In this document: positions 1-7,345 of the stretch, piece by piece
Position numbering within the stretch: the first letter of the stretch is position 1
How the letters are laid out: every line of letters begins with the position of its first letter
Assembly: GCA_026397695.1 (NCBI GenBank)
Contig: JAPLUJ010000320.1
Location: 1-8,931, forward strand
Reading direction: 5' to 3'
From: Verrucomicrobiota bacterium
GTDB lineage: Bacteria > Verrucomicrobiota > Verrucomicrobiia > Verrucomicrobiales > Akkermansiaceae
Length of the DNA stretch: 8,931 nucleotides
The notes under the pieces: generated by a model
What the model was told of the DNA's origin: nothing
Databases searched by the model: none
The model's input: the letters and a program-made list of their open reading frames with translations, nothing else
Position numbers and translations under genes: made by a program

Positions 1-1
1 A

Positions 2-1084
2 AGCCAGGGCGTGGCGGATGCTCTAATGGTCAATGAATCAGGCGATCCACAAGCGCCGACGCTCACAGAGCGCCGCTACATTGCTCACCCGCCTGCCAAG
101 GTCGCCATCATCGGGTCCGGTTTCACCGGCCTGAGCGCCGCCTGGTTTCTCTATCAGCAGGGGTTCTCCTGCACGGTCATCGATGAAAACCCGGTGCCTG
201 CCGCGACCATCCGCAGCGCCTGGCCGGACCTCCCGCCCGGCCTGCTGGATGCCGAACTCCGCCTGCTGGAACGCGCCGGAATTGAATTCCGCTGCGCGAC
301 CCGCATCGACGGGGAGGCGGCTCTCACCGCACTAACAAGTGAATTCGGCGCCATCCTGTTAGCCACCGGCCCCGCATCGCACGCTCAAGCCGCGGCCCTC
401 GGGCTCGCGACCGACGGGCACAAACTGGCCGCCGACAAGCATACGATGATGAGTTCGCGTGACGGGGTGTTTGTGGCCGGTCGCGCCGTGCGTCCGGTCG
501 GCCAACCGGTCGGCTCGGTGGCCGATGGCAAGGCGGTGGCGATTTGCATCCGGCAATATCTAACCGCGCAACCGGTGGCGCGCCCGCCCAAGCCTTTCAG
601 CATTTTCATGGGCAAGGTGGTGGACGCGGAAATGCAGGATTTCATGCAGGATGCGAGTGCCGCGAAGCGCAGCGATGCCGCGGCGATGGCCGTCGATATC
701 GACCGTGCCATCGAGGAATCCAAGCGCTGCGTCCGCTGCAATTGTGCCAAGGCGGGCACCTGCAAGCTGCGCCAACTCGCCAGCGACTACGAGATCAACC
801 CGCAGCGCTTCAGCACCGGCGAGCGGATGCGCTTCCAATGCAACGTCGAGCACCCATTGGTGCGCTTTGAAGCGGGTAAATGCATCCGCTGCGGCAATTG
901 CATCAAGGTCGCCGGCGAGCATCGGGATGCGCTCGGCCTCACCTTCATCGGCCGCGGTTTCAATGTGCATCTCGGCGTGCCTTTCCATGAATCGATGCGC
1001 GACGGACTGTTAGAAGCCGCCCGCGCCGCCATCGCCGCCTGCCCCACCGGGGCCTTGTCCCTGCGCGAGGATGTTGACGGGTGA
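2..1084 (+). CDS. FAD-dependent oxidoreductase with NuoG-type iron-sulfur C-terminus (5' partial)
   Basis: The frame is open to the left edge. A GTG at 11 is the first visible start, but the true start probably lies outside, because text before the flavin fold looks like the tail of an earlier domain. Numbering from that GTG: an FAD Rossmann motif GSGFTG at 35-40, an ATG-type motif LLATGP at 116-121, and the C-terminal FAD motif GVFVAGR at 152-158. A cysteine-rich module follows: C240, C243, C245 and C251, then C291, C294, C297 and C344, the last in a CPTGAL motif. The CxxCxxC-(46)-CP spacing and the intervening HPLVRF and IGRG text match the N4 [4Fe-4S] region of NuoG, and the first cysteine group resembles its N5 region. 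Likely a cytoplasmic electron-transfer subunit moving electrons between flavin and Fe-S centres; partner unknown. Only about 115 residues separate the two flavin motifs, too few for the NAD(P)H-binding domain of GltD-type enzymes. The usual Asp of the GD motif is Arg158. Fold confidence is high; exact reaction unknown. Confidence 0.87.
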   Translation, partial: SQGVADALMVNESGDPQAPTLTERRYIAHPPAKVAIIGSGFTGLSAAWFLYQQGFSCTVIDENPVPAATIRSAWPDLPPGLLDAELRLLERAGIEFRCATRIDGEAALTALTSEFGAILLATGPASHAQAAALGLATDGHKLAADKHTMMSSRDGVFVAGRAVRPVGQPVGSVADGKAVAICIRQYLTAQPVARPPKPFSIFMGKVVDAEMQDFMQDASAAKRSDAAAMAVDIDRAIEESKRCVRCNCAKAGTCKLRQLASDYEINPQRFSTGERMRFQCNVEHPLVRFEAGKCIRCGNCIKVAGEHRDALGLTFIGRGFNVHLGVPFHESMRDGLLEAARAAIAACPTGALSLREDVDG

Positions 1085-1191
1085 AGGCACGGAGCGCGGT
1101 GGCTCGGCACGCGGTGTTGGCGCATGGCTGGCATCTTTTGCGTAGGGGTGCTTCTTGCTGTCGTGCAAACCGTGACGCGTTTATCACAAAC

Positions 1192-1207
1192 GCAGGGTTT
1201 TCCCTGC
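1192..1207 (+). other. Perfect 6-bp hairpin with TTTT loop
   Basis: GCAGGG pairs perfectly with CCCTGC across a TTTT loop. It lies 108 bases after the stop codon of the upstream gene. No T-run follows, so it is not a classical intrinsic terminator; it may protect a 3' end or be incidental. Confidence 0.35.
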
Positions 1208-1237
1208 CGCGCCATTTCGCACCCAATCCATGCGCCA

Positions 1238-1261
1238 GCGCTGCCCCATGGTGGGGCGCGC
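1238..1261 (+). terminator. GC-rich hairpin, possible terminator of the upstream gene
   Basis: GCGC, a bulged T, then GCCCC pairs with GGGGC and GCGC around a 5-base loop, giving nine base pairs. The 3' arm also forms a competing palindrome, GGGCGCGCCC (1254-1263). A short T-rich stretch (CTTTTCC) begins only about 13 bases later, so the U-tract of a standard intrinsic terminator is missing. The position between two same-strand genes fits a 3'-end structure. Confidence 0.35.
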
Positions 1262-1436
1262 CCTGGGTAGTTAACTTTTCCAGCTCATCAACATTCGTTA
1301 ATTTTTTTCTTGATTTGGCCGTGAAAAACCGGTCTTTTTCCAAGTGGCATGTGTCCGTTCTGGCGAAAACCCTAACGTTCCCACCAAAAATCCCTGTGAT
1401 TTCCTGCACATAAGATATCCGACGCCTATCCATACC

Positions 1437-1502
1437 ATGAAAAATCAACTCCATCTTGCTGCGGTGATGGCCATGTTATTGTCGCTGCTGCCCGCGGGCG
1501 CG
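1437..1502 (+). other. Sec signal peptide
   Basis: Residues 1-22: a short N-region with one Lys, a hydrophobic core of Leu, Ala, Met and Val (about residues 7-18), then PAGA before LPP. The Ala20-Gly21-Ala22 motif fits signal peptidase I cleavage after residue 22. There is no lipobox cysteine, so export as a soluble or surface protein is expected rather than lipidation. Confidence 0.8.
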
Positions 1503-3839
1503 CTGCCACCGGTGAAGCAAACGTTCCTGGTGCCGTTTCCTGAAGCGGACTTCCAGACGTCGCTCAAGGCGATTAACACAAGCGGCACCGCAGTGGGCAA
1601 CCAGATCAAGTCCACCATCTCGATTGTGGTGCCTACCGCAGGAACGATCATCGTCTATGACCACTGGGAGGACGGGTATGAGGCGGATCCCGGCAATCCC
1701 ATCCAAACCAGCACCCAAATCTGGGGTGATGGCAATCCGGCACACGGCCAACCGCCGGGTTATCCGTCTAACATCCTGCCCGCCGGTGCGGTGATCAAAT
1801 TGCAGAACGTGGTCAACCTCCCCCGCAGTGCCGGGACGCTCGCCTATGACGGGCGCGACCGTATCGGCGCGACCTCCGCCATTGCCATGACCCGCGCGGC
1901 GTGGGCGGTGACTCCGGGCACGGTGCTCTGCAGTGCGACGGAGGTCTATGATACCCGGAAATGCGGTACCACCTTCAAGATTCCAGTCGGTACGAATACG
2001 AGTGCGGCGCAACTCTTCGAGTATGCCTCCCTGCACATCATCGCATCCCAGGATAATACGACCGCCCAGGTCGATATCGACGGCAACGGCACGGTCGATG
2101 TCACCAAAAACCTCAACCTCGGTGAGGCGATGTTCATCAACGGCGGCGTCAAAGCCGGGGCGACGGTCACGGCGAATAAACCCGTCCAAGTGCAGGAACT
2201 GACCGGGGACATCGGTTCGACCTATGAAAGCCGATCCTTCGCGATCCGTCCGACCAGTCTCTGGGGACCCAGCTATTTCGCGCCGGTTGGCACCACCCTG
2301 GCCTCCGAAACCCATAACATTTTCCTCTACAATCCGAACGCCGCCGCCATCACCGTCACCTACGAGACATCGAGCAGCACCGGGACTTTCAGCGTGCCGG
2401 CCAACGGCAACTATCAGTTCACGATGCCGATGAACTCCGGCGCTCATTTCTATACTGCGGGAAATGAGATGTTTTATGCGGTGGGCGCGAACGACAGTGG
2501 TGGCACGGCATCCTCTAACCAGACCCATGACTGGGGTTATGCGCTACTGCCTGATAACTTCCTCACCACCGGCATCATCGTCCCGTGGGGCCCCGGTTCG
2601 GACACCACCGGATCCAACACCAAGCCCGATGCCAATGGCAGCCCGGTGTGGATCACCCCCACCGCCAACACCACGGTCTATGTCAACTACGCCGGCAACC
2701 TCGCGCTGGGCGCCAATACCGCACCTAACGGAGCCAAATATGATGCTTCCTATGTCGTCTCCAAATGGCAGTCGATTCAGATTTACGATGCGTCCGACCG
2801 GGACATGACGGGGGCGCGGATTTTTACCACCGACGGCACCCGTGTGGCTTCCGCGTGGGGCGAGGACCCGGCCAAGGCTGGCCCCGCCAGTCCTTATCTC
2901 GACCTCGGCACCACCATCGTGCCGTTTCCCCAACCGGCCGTCATCAAGACCGCCAAGCTCGCCGTTGATGTCAATGCCAACGGCTTGATCGACGTGGGCG
3001 ATACGCTGGAATACACCATCCGGGTTTCTAACGAAGGTGTGGTCGATCTCGACAACACCATCGTGCTCGACGCGCTGCCAACCAGCGTGACCTATGTGGT
3101 GGGAAGCACCTTTGTGAATGGTCTGGCAGCGGACGACAACGCGCTGCCAGCCACCAGGTTTCCGGTCGATGAAGCGGGCTACACGCTGGATTCCATTCCG
3201 CCGGGGACATACAGTGAGGTCAAATTCCGGGTCACCATCAATCCGGGTGCCACCACCATCACCAACGTGGTGAGCACTGCGGCTGGCGGCCAGTCATTTG
3301 TGTCATCCACGACGACGACGGTGAATTCAGCAGTGACGCCGCCCACTGTCACGTGTGAGCAATCCCACCACCGGGGATCTGGAGACGGTTGTTCTAACGG
3401 AAACCGGGGTCAATACCGGGATCTTCACCAGCAGCGCGCCGCTGCCGTCGTCCACCACGGCGGGTTCCGGCCTGCAAGATGGCACCCTCTACGCCCTGGC
3501 GGGCAACGGCCTGGTCGCGAGTTATACCAACTCCGTCACCGGCCTGAGTTGCACCGCCAACGCCTCCATCATCGCGGCCACTCCGGTCAAAAAACTCTAT
3601 CTGAGCGACCCGAGCCAGGCCTTGGACCGCGTGGATCCGGTGGCGGCCGGAGATGTGACCACCGCCACGACTGCCAGCCTGTCCGGTGCGGGCGGCTGGC
3701 AGTACAAGAAGCAGCTCACGTTCAACAACGGCAGCCGGGCCGAAAACCTGGTGAACTTCCCGGTCCTGGTCCATCTGACCAGCGCCAACTTCGATTTTGC
3801 CAAGGCGCAGAGCAACGGGCAGGACATCCGCTTCTATGA
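1437..3839 (+). CDS. Segment 1: signal peptide, N-terminal beta-rich region, DUF11 repeat
   Basis: The start at ATG 1437 is preferred over an in-frame ATG at 1344 because it begins directly with a signal peptide, while the extra 31 residues are polar and would bury it. Residues 1-22 are the signal peptide. Residues 23 to about 500 form a beta-rich region with HNIFLYNPN and APVG text that loosely recalls the IgGFc-binding-type N-terminal domain of large secreted proteins (weak recognition). It has two cysteines, C165 and C176, that could form a disulfide, and a calcium-loop-like DIDGNGTVD. From about residue 503, NANGLIDVGDTLEYTI starts a DUF11-type repeat ending near residue 625. The meaningful sequence stops at about base 3353 (residue 639). 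The remaining ~160 codons to the stop at 3839 are out-of-frame translation, rich in R, H and Q, and are not part of the protein. Confidence 0.8.
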   Translation: MKNQLHLAAVMAMLLSLLPAGALPPVKQTFLVPFPEADFQTSLKAINTSGTAVGNQIKSTISIVVPTAGTIIVYDHWEDGYEADPGNPIQTSTQIWGDGNPAHGQPPGYPSNILPAGAVIKLQNVVNLPRSAGTLAYDGRDRIGATSAIAMTRAAWAVTPGTVLCSATEVYDTRKCGTTFKIPVGTNTSAAQLFEYASLHIIASQDNTTAQVDIDGNGTVDVTKNLNLGEAMFINGGVKAGATVTANKPVQVQELTGDIGSTYESRSFAIRPTSLWGPSYFAPVGTTLASETHNIFLYNPNAAAITVTYETSSSTGTFSVPANGNYQFTMPMNSGAHFYTAGNEMFYAVGANDSGGTASSNQTHDWGYALLPDNFLTTGIIVPWGPGSDTTGSNTKPDANGSPVWITPTANTTVYVNYAGNLALGANTAPNGAKYDASYVVSKWQSIQIYDASDRDMTGARIFTTDGTRVASAWGEDPAKAGPASPYLDLGTTIVPFPQPAVIKTAKLAVDVNANGLIDVGDTLEYTIRVSNEGVVDLDNTIVLDALPTSVTYVVGSTFVNGLAADDNALPATRFPVDEAGYTLDSIPPGTYSEVKFRVTINPGATTITNVVSTAAGGQSFVSSTTTTVNSAVTPPTVTCEQSHHRGSGDGCSNGNRGQYRDLHQQRAAAVVHHGGFRPARWHPLRPGGQRPGRELYQLRHRPELHRQRLHHRGHSGQKTLSERPEPGLGPRGSGGGRRCDHRHDCQPVRCGRLAVQEAAHVQQRQPGRKPGELPGPGPSDQRQLRFCQGAEQRAGHPLL
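3351..3357 (+). other. Frame break 1 (frame 3 to frame 1)
   Basis: Segment 1 reads ...PTVTC and then loses sense; segment 2 reads VSNPTTG from 3355. Removing the T at 3354 would give TVSNPTTG in one frame, so one extra base is the minimal explanation. However, the first half of the LTETG-type domain is also absent here, so a longer deletion of 3n+2 bases (equal to +1) is equally possible. Confidence 0.75.
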
Positions 3840-5553
3840 TGCCGACGGGACTACGGCCCTGAGCTACCAGATCGAGTCATGGAACTCCGCTGGTCAGGAA
3901 GCGTTCATCTGGGTGAAGGTCCCTCAGATTGACGCATCCTCGACGACCGACAGCATTTGGATGCAATATGGCAATTCCAGCGCGAGCGACGGCCAGAGTG
4001 CCACGGTGGTCTGGAACAATGGCTACCGGGCTGTCTGGCACATGAACGAAATATCCGGAACCACCATCGCCGATTCGACCGGTAATAGCTGGGGTGGAAC
4101 GCCCACCAGCGTGACGCTCAATGCCACCGGCCAGGTGGATGGCGGCGACACTTACACGGGCAGTTCATATACCACCCTGCCCTCGGGCTATATCGTGCCC
4201 ACCGGCAGCACAACCTGGACATTCGAATCCTGGATTTATCTGGACGCGGCAGTGGCCAACTATGATCGGGTTTTCCAACAGTATAATAGCGGGAGTACAT
4301 CCTTCGAGTTATATTATCATACCGGGAAGATCGAAGTGGTGCCCAACACGTCCGGTGCGAGTGCCGCCGATCCCACCGCTGCCGTTTCCCTCAGCTCCGG
4401 GCAGTGGCACCACTTAGTTTGGACCAGAAACGGCGCTACCGATACGCTCTACCTCAACGGTGCCGCCTCCAGCACCACCGTTTCCGGGACAAACCTCGGT
4501 TTTGCCGGCAACTACATCGGCGCCCGCAACACGACCCAGAATCTGTTTAACGGCAGACTGGATGAAATGCGCATCTCCTCGGTGGTGCGAAGCGCCAACT
4601 GGATTGCGGCGCAATACAGCTCGATGAACAACACGTTTGTGACCTTCGGCAGCCAACAAAACATAGCTTCGGGAGGCAGCACCGCCACCTTCACCCAGTC
4701 ACCGGCGATGGCCAAGGCATTCACCATTCCGGCGAGTGGGACCATTGGGCTGACCGCCTATCTATCCGGGGTCACCGGCTCGATGCCCGGTTCTCCTGCG
4801 GTGACCGCCACGCTCAAGAAGGGCACCACCTACGCGGCTGCCACGACGTTCGCCACACTTTCGAGCCCGACCTACAGCGCCGGTGCCGGAACACTCACTT
4901 GGAGCGGATCGCCAGCCGCAGCAACCACCGTGGCGATCGGCGAGTTCATCTATCTCGACATTACCAACAACCAGAGCGGGGTGAGCTTCGCGGTGGCTTA
5001 TGACAGTTCCACCAAGCCGTCCGCCATCAGCCTGCCGACCAGCACCGTCATCACGGTGGATGCCTTCGGCATTTTTGACGCGCCGTATCCGGGTGGCACA
5101 CAGGTCAGCAGCGTGAACAATGGCCAGCAAGCATATATCCGGGCAACCGCCAGCGATCCGTTCGGGGCCTATGACATCACCAGCCTCGATGTCACAATCA
5201 CCAATCCGTCGGCCGGCACTGCGACAGTTAATCTAACATCCACGGTGGCAAGCACCAGCAGCAGCAAGACCTTCGAATACCCGTGGACCTCGGGCCCGGG
5301 CCTCGGCGGATATTCGATCACGGCGAAAGCCAACGAAGGCACCGAGGGGATCAACGCGACCGCCACCACGCCGCTGCAGGTGGCGCAGCAAGACCTCGGC
5401 ACGCCGAGCATCACCACCTTCACGGACTCCGCCGGCAATCCCGTCACCAGTTATACCACCAGCGGCCCGGCCTACGTGCAGGTGATCGACGGCGACAAGA
5501 ACACCGATCCCTTGACGGTGCAGACGATCACCGCAGCGGCCCGATCACGGTGA
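3355..5553 (+). CDS. Segment 2: LTETG fragment, DUF2341, LamG and Ig-like domains
   Basis: This frame takes over at 3355 (VSNPTTG), where segment 1 loses sense. Numbering from there: residues 1-82 are the second half of a beta domain with the motif VVLTETGVNTGIF. Residues 115 to about 217 are DUF2341 (start WQYKKQLTF, then FPVLVHL, DIRFYDADG, IWVKVP, and the terminal YGN). Residues 224-432 are a LamG-type concanavalin-like jelly roll: YRAVWHMNE, FESWIYLD, WHHLVWTRNG and the closing LDEMRISSVVRS are typical. DUF2341 directly before LamG is a familiar pairing in bacterial surface proteins and suggests glycan or ligand binding. Two Ig-like stretches follow (about 437-560 and 565-680), then residues 683-727 begin another LTETG-type domain (YVQVIDGDKNTDPLTVQTITA). 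Sense is lost at about 5537; the last few residues to the stop at 5553 are out of frame. Confidence 0.82.
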   Translation: MSNPTTGDLETVVLTETGVNTGIFTSSAPLPSSTTAGSGLQDGTLYALAGNGLVASYTNSVTGLSCTANASIIAATPVKKLYLSDPSQALDRVDPVAAGDVTTATTASLSGAGGWQYKKQLTFNNGSRAENLVNFPVLVHLTSANFDFAKAQSNGQDIRFYDADGTTALSYQIESWNSAGQEAFIWVKVPQIDASSTTDSIWMQYGNSSASDGQSATVVWNNGYRAVWHMNEISGTTIADSTGNSWGGTPTSVTLNATGQVDGGDTYTGSSYTTLPSGYIVPTGSTTWTFESWIYLDAAVANYDRVFQQYNSGSTSFELYYHTGKIEVVPNTSGASAADPTAAVSLSSGQWHHLVWTRNGATDTLYLNGAASSTTVSGTNLGFAGNYIGARNTTQNLFNGRLDEMRISSVVRSANWIAAQYSSMNNTFVTFGSQQNIASGGSTATFTQSPAMAKAFTIPASGTIGLTAYLSGVTGSMPGSPAVTATLKKGTTYAAATTFATLSSPTYSAGAGTLTWSGSPAAATTVAIGEFIYLDITNNQSGVSFAVAYDSSTKPSAISLPTSTVITVDAFGIFDAPYPGGTQVSSVNNGQQAYIRATASDPFGAYDITSLDVTITNPSAGTATVNLTSTVASTSSSKTFEYPWTSGPGLGGYSITAKANEGTEGINATATTPLQVAQQDLGTPSITTFTDSAGNPVTSYTTSGPAYVQVIDGDKNTDPLTVQTITAAARSR
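4024..4650 (+). other. LamG/concanavalin A-like domain within segment 2
   Basis: About 209 residues matching the Laminin_G_3 pattern: an N-terminal VWHMNE strand, AD(S)TGN, the FESWIYLD strand, the QWHHLVWTRNG strand, LYLNG, then the IGARN and FNGRLDEMRIS strands at the end. The full set of strands is present and in frame, so this domain is intact. Such domains commonly bind polysaccharides or other extracellular ligands; no ligand can be read from the sequence. Confidence 0.85.
5533..5541 (+). other. Frame break 2 (frame 1 to frame 3)
   Basis: TVQTITA in frame 1 is followed by SGPITVN in frame 3. The LTETG-containing centre expected between them, and present in the other copy at 3355-3450, is absent. 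Confidence 0.75.
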
Positions 5554-6950
5554 ACACGGGCACGGTCACCCAAGACAACAACGTGCTTAACATCGTCGCC
5601 GGCTCCAGCCTGCTGGTGACTTATATCGATGCGGTGGATCCCACCGACACCTCCTCCGCCAATGCGGTCATTGCCACTGCCGCCACTTCCAGCGTGAGCA
5701 TATATAAGTCGCTGGTCATTCCGGCGTCCGGCAAGGCGCTGCTCAATGATGCAATCAGTTATAACATCCAGGTCGCCAATACCGGCAGCAACTCGCTGGC
5801 CACGGTGTCGGTCGCCGACAGTTATGACAATGCCAGGCTCCAGTATGTGGGTGCGAACATTACGCCGAATTCAACCGGCAGCGGCACCTTGAACTGGACC
5901 AACGTCGGGCCGCTGAATCCCGGGCAGATCGTCAACATCCAGGTGAATTTCACCGCGCTGGCCATTGGTACTGCGGCGAATTCGGCGAGCGCGGGCGGCA
6001 CGGCCACCTCCGGACCGTCCACGGCCAATGTGACCATCGACAAGCCGAAGGTCACCGTCACCAAGACCTTGCTCACACCCGCGAGCGGCCCTGCCTACAA
6101 GGGTGACAATGTCACGTTCCGCATCGTGGTGCAGAACACCGGCACCACCTCGATCACCAGCTTGCCGGTATCGGATAACTTCAGCGGCAAATCGTTCACC
6201 TTTGTGTCGGCTACCCTGCCGCCGGATTCCAGCGGCAACGGGTCATTGCTGTGGAATAACATCGGCCCGCTCGCGGTGAACGCCGCCAAAACGATTGATG
6301 TCACCCTGCTGGTCAATGGCGCGGCCGCACCTGCGGATAACACGGCCGATGTCTCGTATGCGGTGGACGCGAGCGGCAATCCGCTCCCCCCGGTGAGCAG
6401 CACCGCCTCGATCACCACCAAGGCGGGAACCATTGGCACCACGATCTTCCAGGACAAGAACAACAACGGCTTGCCGGACGCGGGTGAGGGGATCTCTAAC
6501 GTAACCGTATTCGCGGACCTCAACAACAACGGCGTGCGGGATGCGGGCGAGCCCTTCGCAGTCACCGACTCAACCGGCACCTATCAACTCTACAACCTGG
6601 CGCTGGGCACTTACACGGTGGTGGTTGACACGTCCACCTTGCCAGCTTACCTCAACAAGCCCGTAGCCGATCCGGATGCCGTCAAGGATAACCAAACTTC
6701 CGTCACCCTGAGCGCGCTGGCTTTGGATAACATTACGAGCAATTTCGGTTATCAATACCCTGGTCTGAGCGGCAATGTGTATGACGATGCCAACGGAATG
6801 ACCGACAGCACGGTCAATGGCACGGGGACCAACGCGGGCGCCACACTCTATGCGAACCTGGTCAATGGCAGCAACAAGGTCGTGCCACCGGGGAATACCT
6901 CGGCAGTGGTGCGGGGAATGACGGCACAGTGGATGGCATCCTTGCGGTGA
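5538..6950 (+). CDS. Segment 3: end of LTETG domain, two DUF11 repeats, SdrD-type B domain, start of tandem array
   Basis: Sense resumes at about 5538 (GPITVN...). The first ~45 residues finish the LTETG-type domain (VTYIDAVDPTDTSS). Two DUF11-type repeats follow. The first spans about 5690-6035 and has ISYNIQVANTG, VADSYD and LNPGQIVNIQV. The second spans about 6036-6425 and has VTFRIVVQNTG, VSDNF and WNNIGPL. Next comes a SdrD-type B domain (about 6426-6765) with the paired calcium-loop-like motifs DKNNNGLPDAGE and DLNNNGVRDAGE, then a TGTYQLYNLALGTYTVVVD core and a terminal NFGYQ. From 6771 the tandem array begins with GNVYDDANG. The frame loses sense at about 6886, just after NKVV; the last ~20 residues to the stop at 6950 are out of frame. 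There is no start of its own: GTG 5550 overlaps the previous stop, probably by chance. Confidence 0.8.
   Translation, partial: GPITVNTGTVTQDNNVLNIVAGSSLLVTYIDAVDPTDTSSANAVIATAATSSVSIYKSLVIPASGKALLNDAISYNIQVANTGSNSLATVSVADSYDNARLQYVGANITPNSTGSGTLNWTNVGPLNPGQIVNIQVNFTALAIGTAANSASAGGTATSGPSTANVTIDKPKVTVTKTLLTPASGPAYKGDNVTFRIVVQNTGTTSITSLPVSDNFSGKSFTFVSATLPPDSSGNGSLLWNNIGPLAVNAAKTIDVTLLVNGAAAPADNTADVSYAVDASGNPLPPVSSTASITTKAGTIGTTIFQDKNNNGLPDAGEGISNVTVFADLNNNGVRDAGEPFAVTDSTGTYQLYNLALGTYTVVVDTSTLPAYLNKPVADPDAVKDNQTSVTLSALALDNITSNFGYQYPGLSGNVYDDANGMTDSTVNGTGTNAGATLYANLVNGSNKVVPPGNTSAVVRGMTAQWMASLR
6426..6765 (+). other. SdrD-type B domain within segment 3
   Basis: About 113 residues with the classic F-x-D-x-N-N-N-G-x-x-D-x-G-E pattern occurring twice, the DSTGTYQLYNL strand, GTYTVVVD and the closing NFGYQ. 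These Cna-B-like, calcium-stabilised beta-sandwiches act as rigid stalk modules in surface proteins. Confidence 0.85.
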
Positions 6951-7345
6951 CCGTGAGTGCCAGCGATGTAAGTAACGCGAACTTTGGCATCGATCAGCGG
7001 CCGGTACCCAACGCGGTGTCATCCTCGCCTAACAATCCAGGCGGTACTACCCAGGTGGTCGTGCCCGCGCTCAGCGGCACCGATCCGGAGGGCAGTCCGG
7101 TGACCACCATGATCATCAAGACGTTACCGACCAACGGCATCTTGTATTATAACGGTATCGCGGTCGTTGCAGGACAGACTATCACCAATTACGACCCTTC
7201 ACTGCTGACGGTAGATCCTGTGGGAAATGGTGCGACCACGGTGGTTTTCAACTATGCAGTGGTGGACGCCGCGGGGGTGGAATCATCCTCCACGGCTCCC
7301 GTTACCCTGTCGTTCATTCCTCTCAGCGGGAATATCAGCATTGCC
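6771..7345 (+). repeat. Tandem unit 1, shortened by internal deletion
   Basis: Runs from the GGC of GNVYDDANGMTDSTVNG to the next GNV. It is 575 bases, not a multiple of three, against 720 and 702 for units 2 and 3. The distance from the first GNV to GE(Y/F)LG is 122 bases, against 282 and 264 in units 2 and 3. The strands containing GSY and YTVVLSTTAGTVG are missing. Confidence 0.85.
6885..6890 (+). other. Frame break 3 (frame 3 to frame 2), internal deletion
   Basis: NKVV in frame 3 (ending about 6884) is followed by TGEYLG in frame 2 (from 6887). Sister units show 142 (unit 3) or 160 (unit 2) more bases between the same landmarks. Both differences are 3n+1, which accounts for the frame change. 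Confidence 0.88.

Larger units (their letters stand above)
1085..1436. other. Intergenic region between oxidoreductase and giant secreted-protein gene
   Basis: These 352 bases hold no convincing gene. The first half is GC-rich and contains two hairpins (1192-1207 and 1238-1261), plausibly the 3' end of the oxidoreductase transcript. The second half becomes AT-rich, with a run of seven T at 1302-1308 followed by TTGATT at 1310-1315, the best -35-like hexamer. No good -10 lies at the right distance (TCTTTT at 1333-1338), so no promoter is called. TAAGAT at 1411-1416 is another weak -10-like sequence without a matching -35. There is no Shine-Dalgarno sequence just before the ATG at 1437. Confidence 0.7.

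Noticed and set aside
1081..1413. A 110-codon open frame with GTG start overlapping the oxidoreductase stop
   Set aside because: Its composition is unlike the neighbours, it shows no domain or hydrophobic pattern, and it runs through both hairpins and the AT-rich leader. It most likely arises by chance in GC-rich DNA.
1344..1436. Upstream in-frame ATG at 1344 as the start of the giant gene
   Set aside because: It would add 31 polar residues before the signal peptide, which starts exactly at ATG 1437.
1476..2528. A 350-codon minus-strand open frame
   Set aside because: It lies antisense to a clearly coding plus-strand region with a signal peptide and beta-domain pattern. Its Arg/Gly/Asp-rich text is typical of a shadow frame in GC-rich genes.
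3351..6890. Programmed ribosomal frameshifting at the three breaks
   Set aside because: There is no slippery heptamer, no downstream pseudoknot candidate, and the break at 6885 clearly involves missing sequence.
5550..6952. GTGA stop/start overlaps at 5550-5553 and 6947-6950, suggesting translational coupling of separate proteins
   Set aside because: Sense changes frame before these points and the joins fall inside domains. GTG followed by A is common here as Val codons. There is no Shine-Dalgarno or signal peptide after them.
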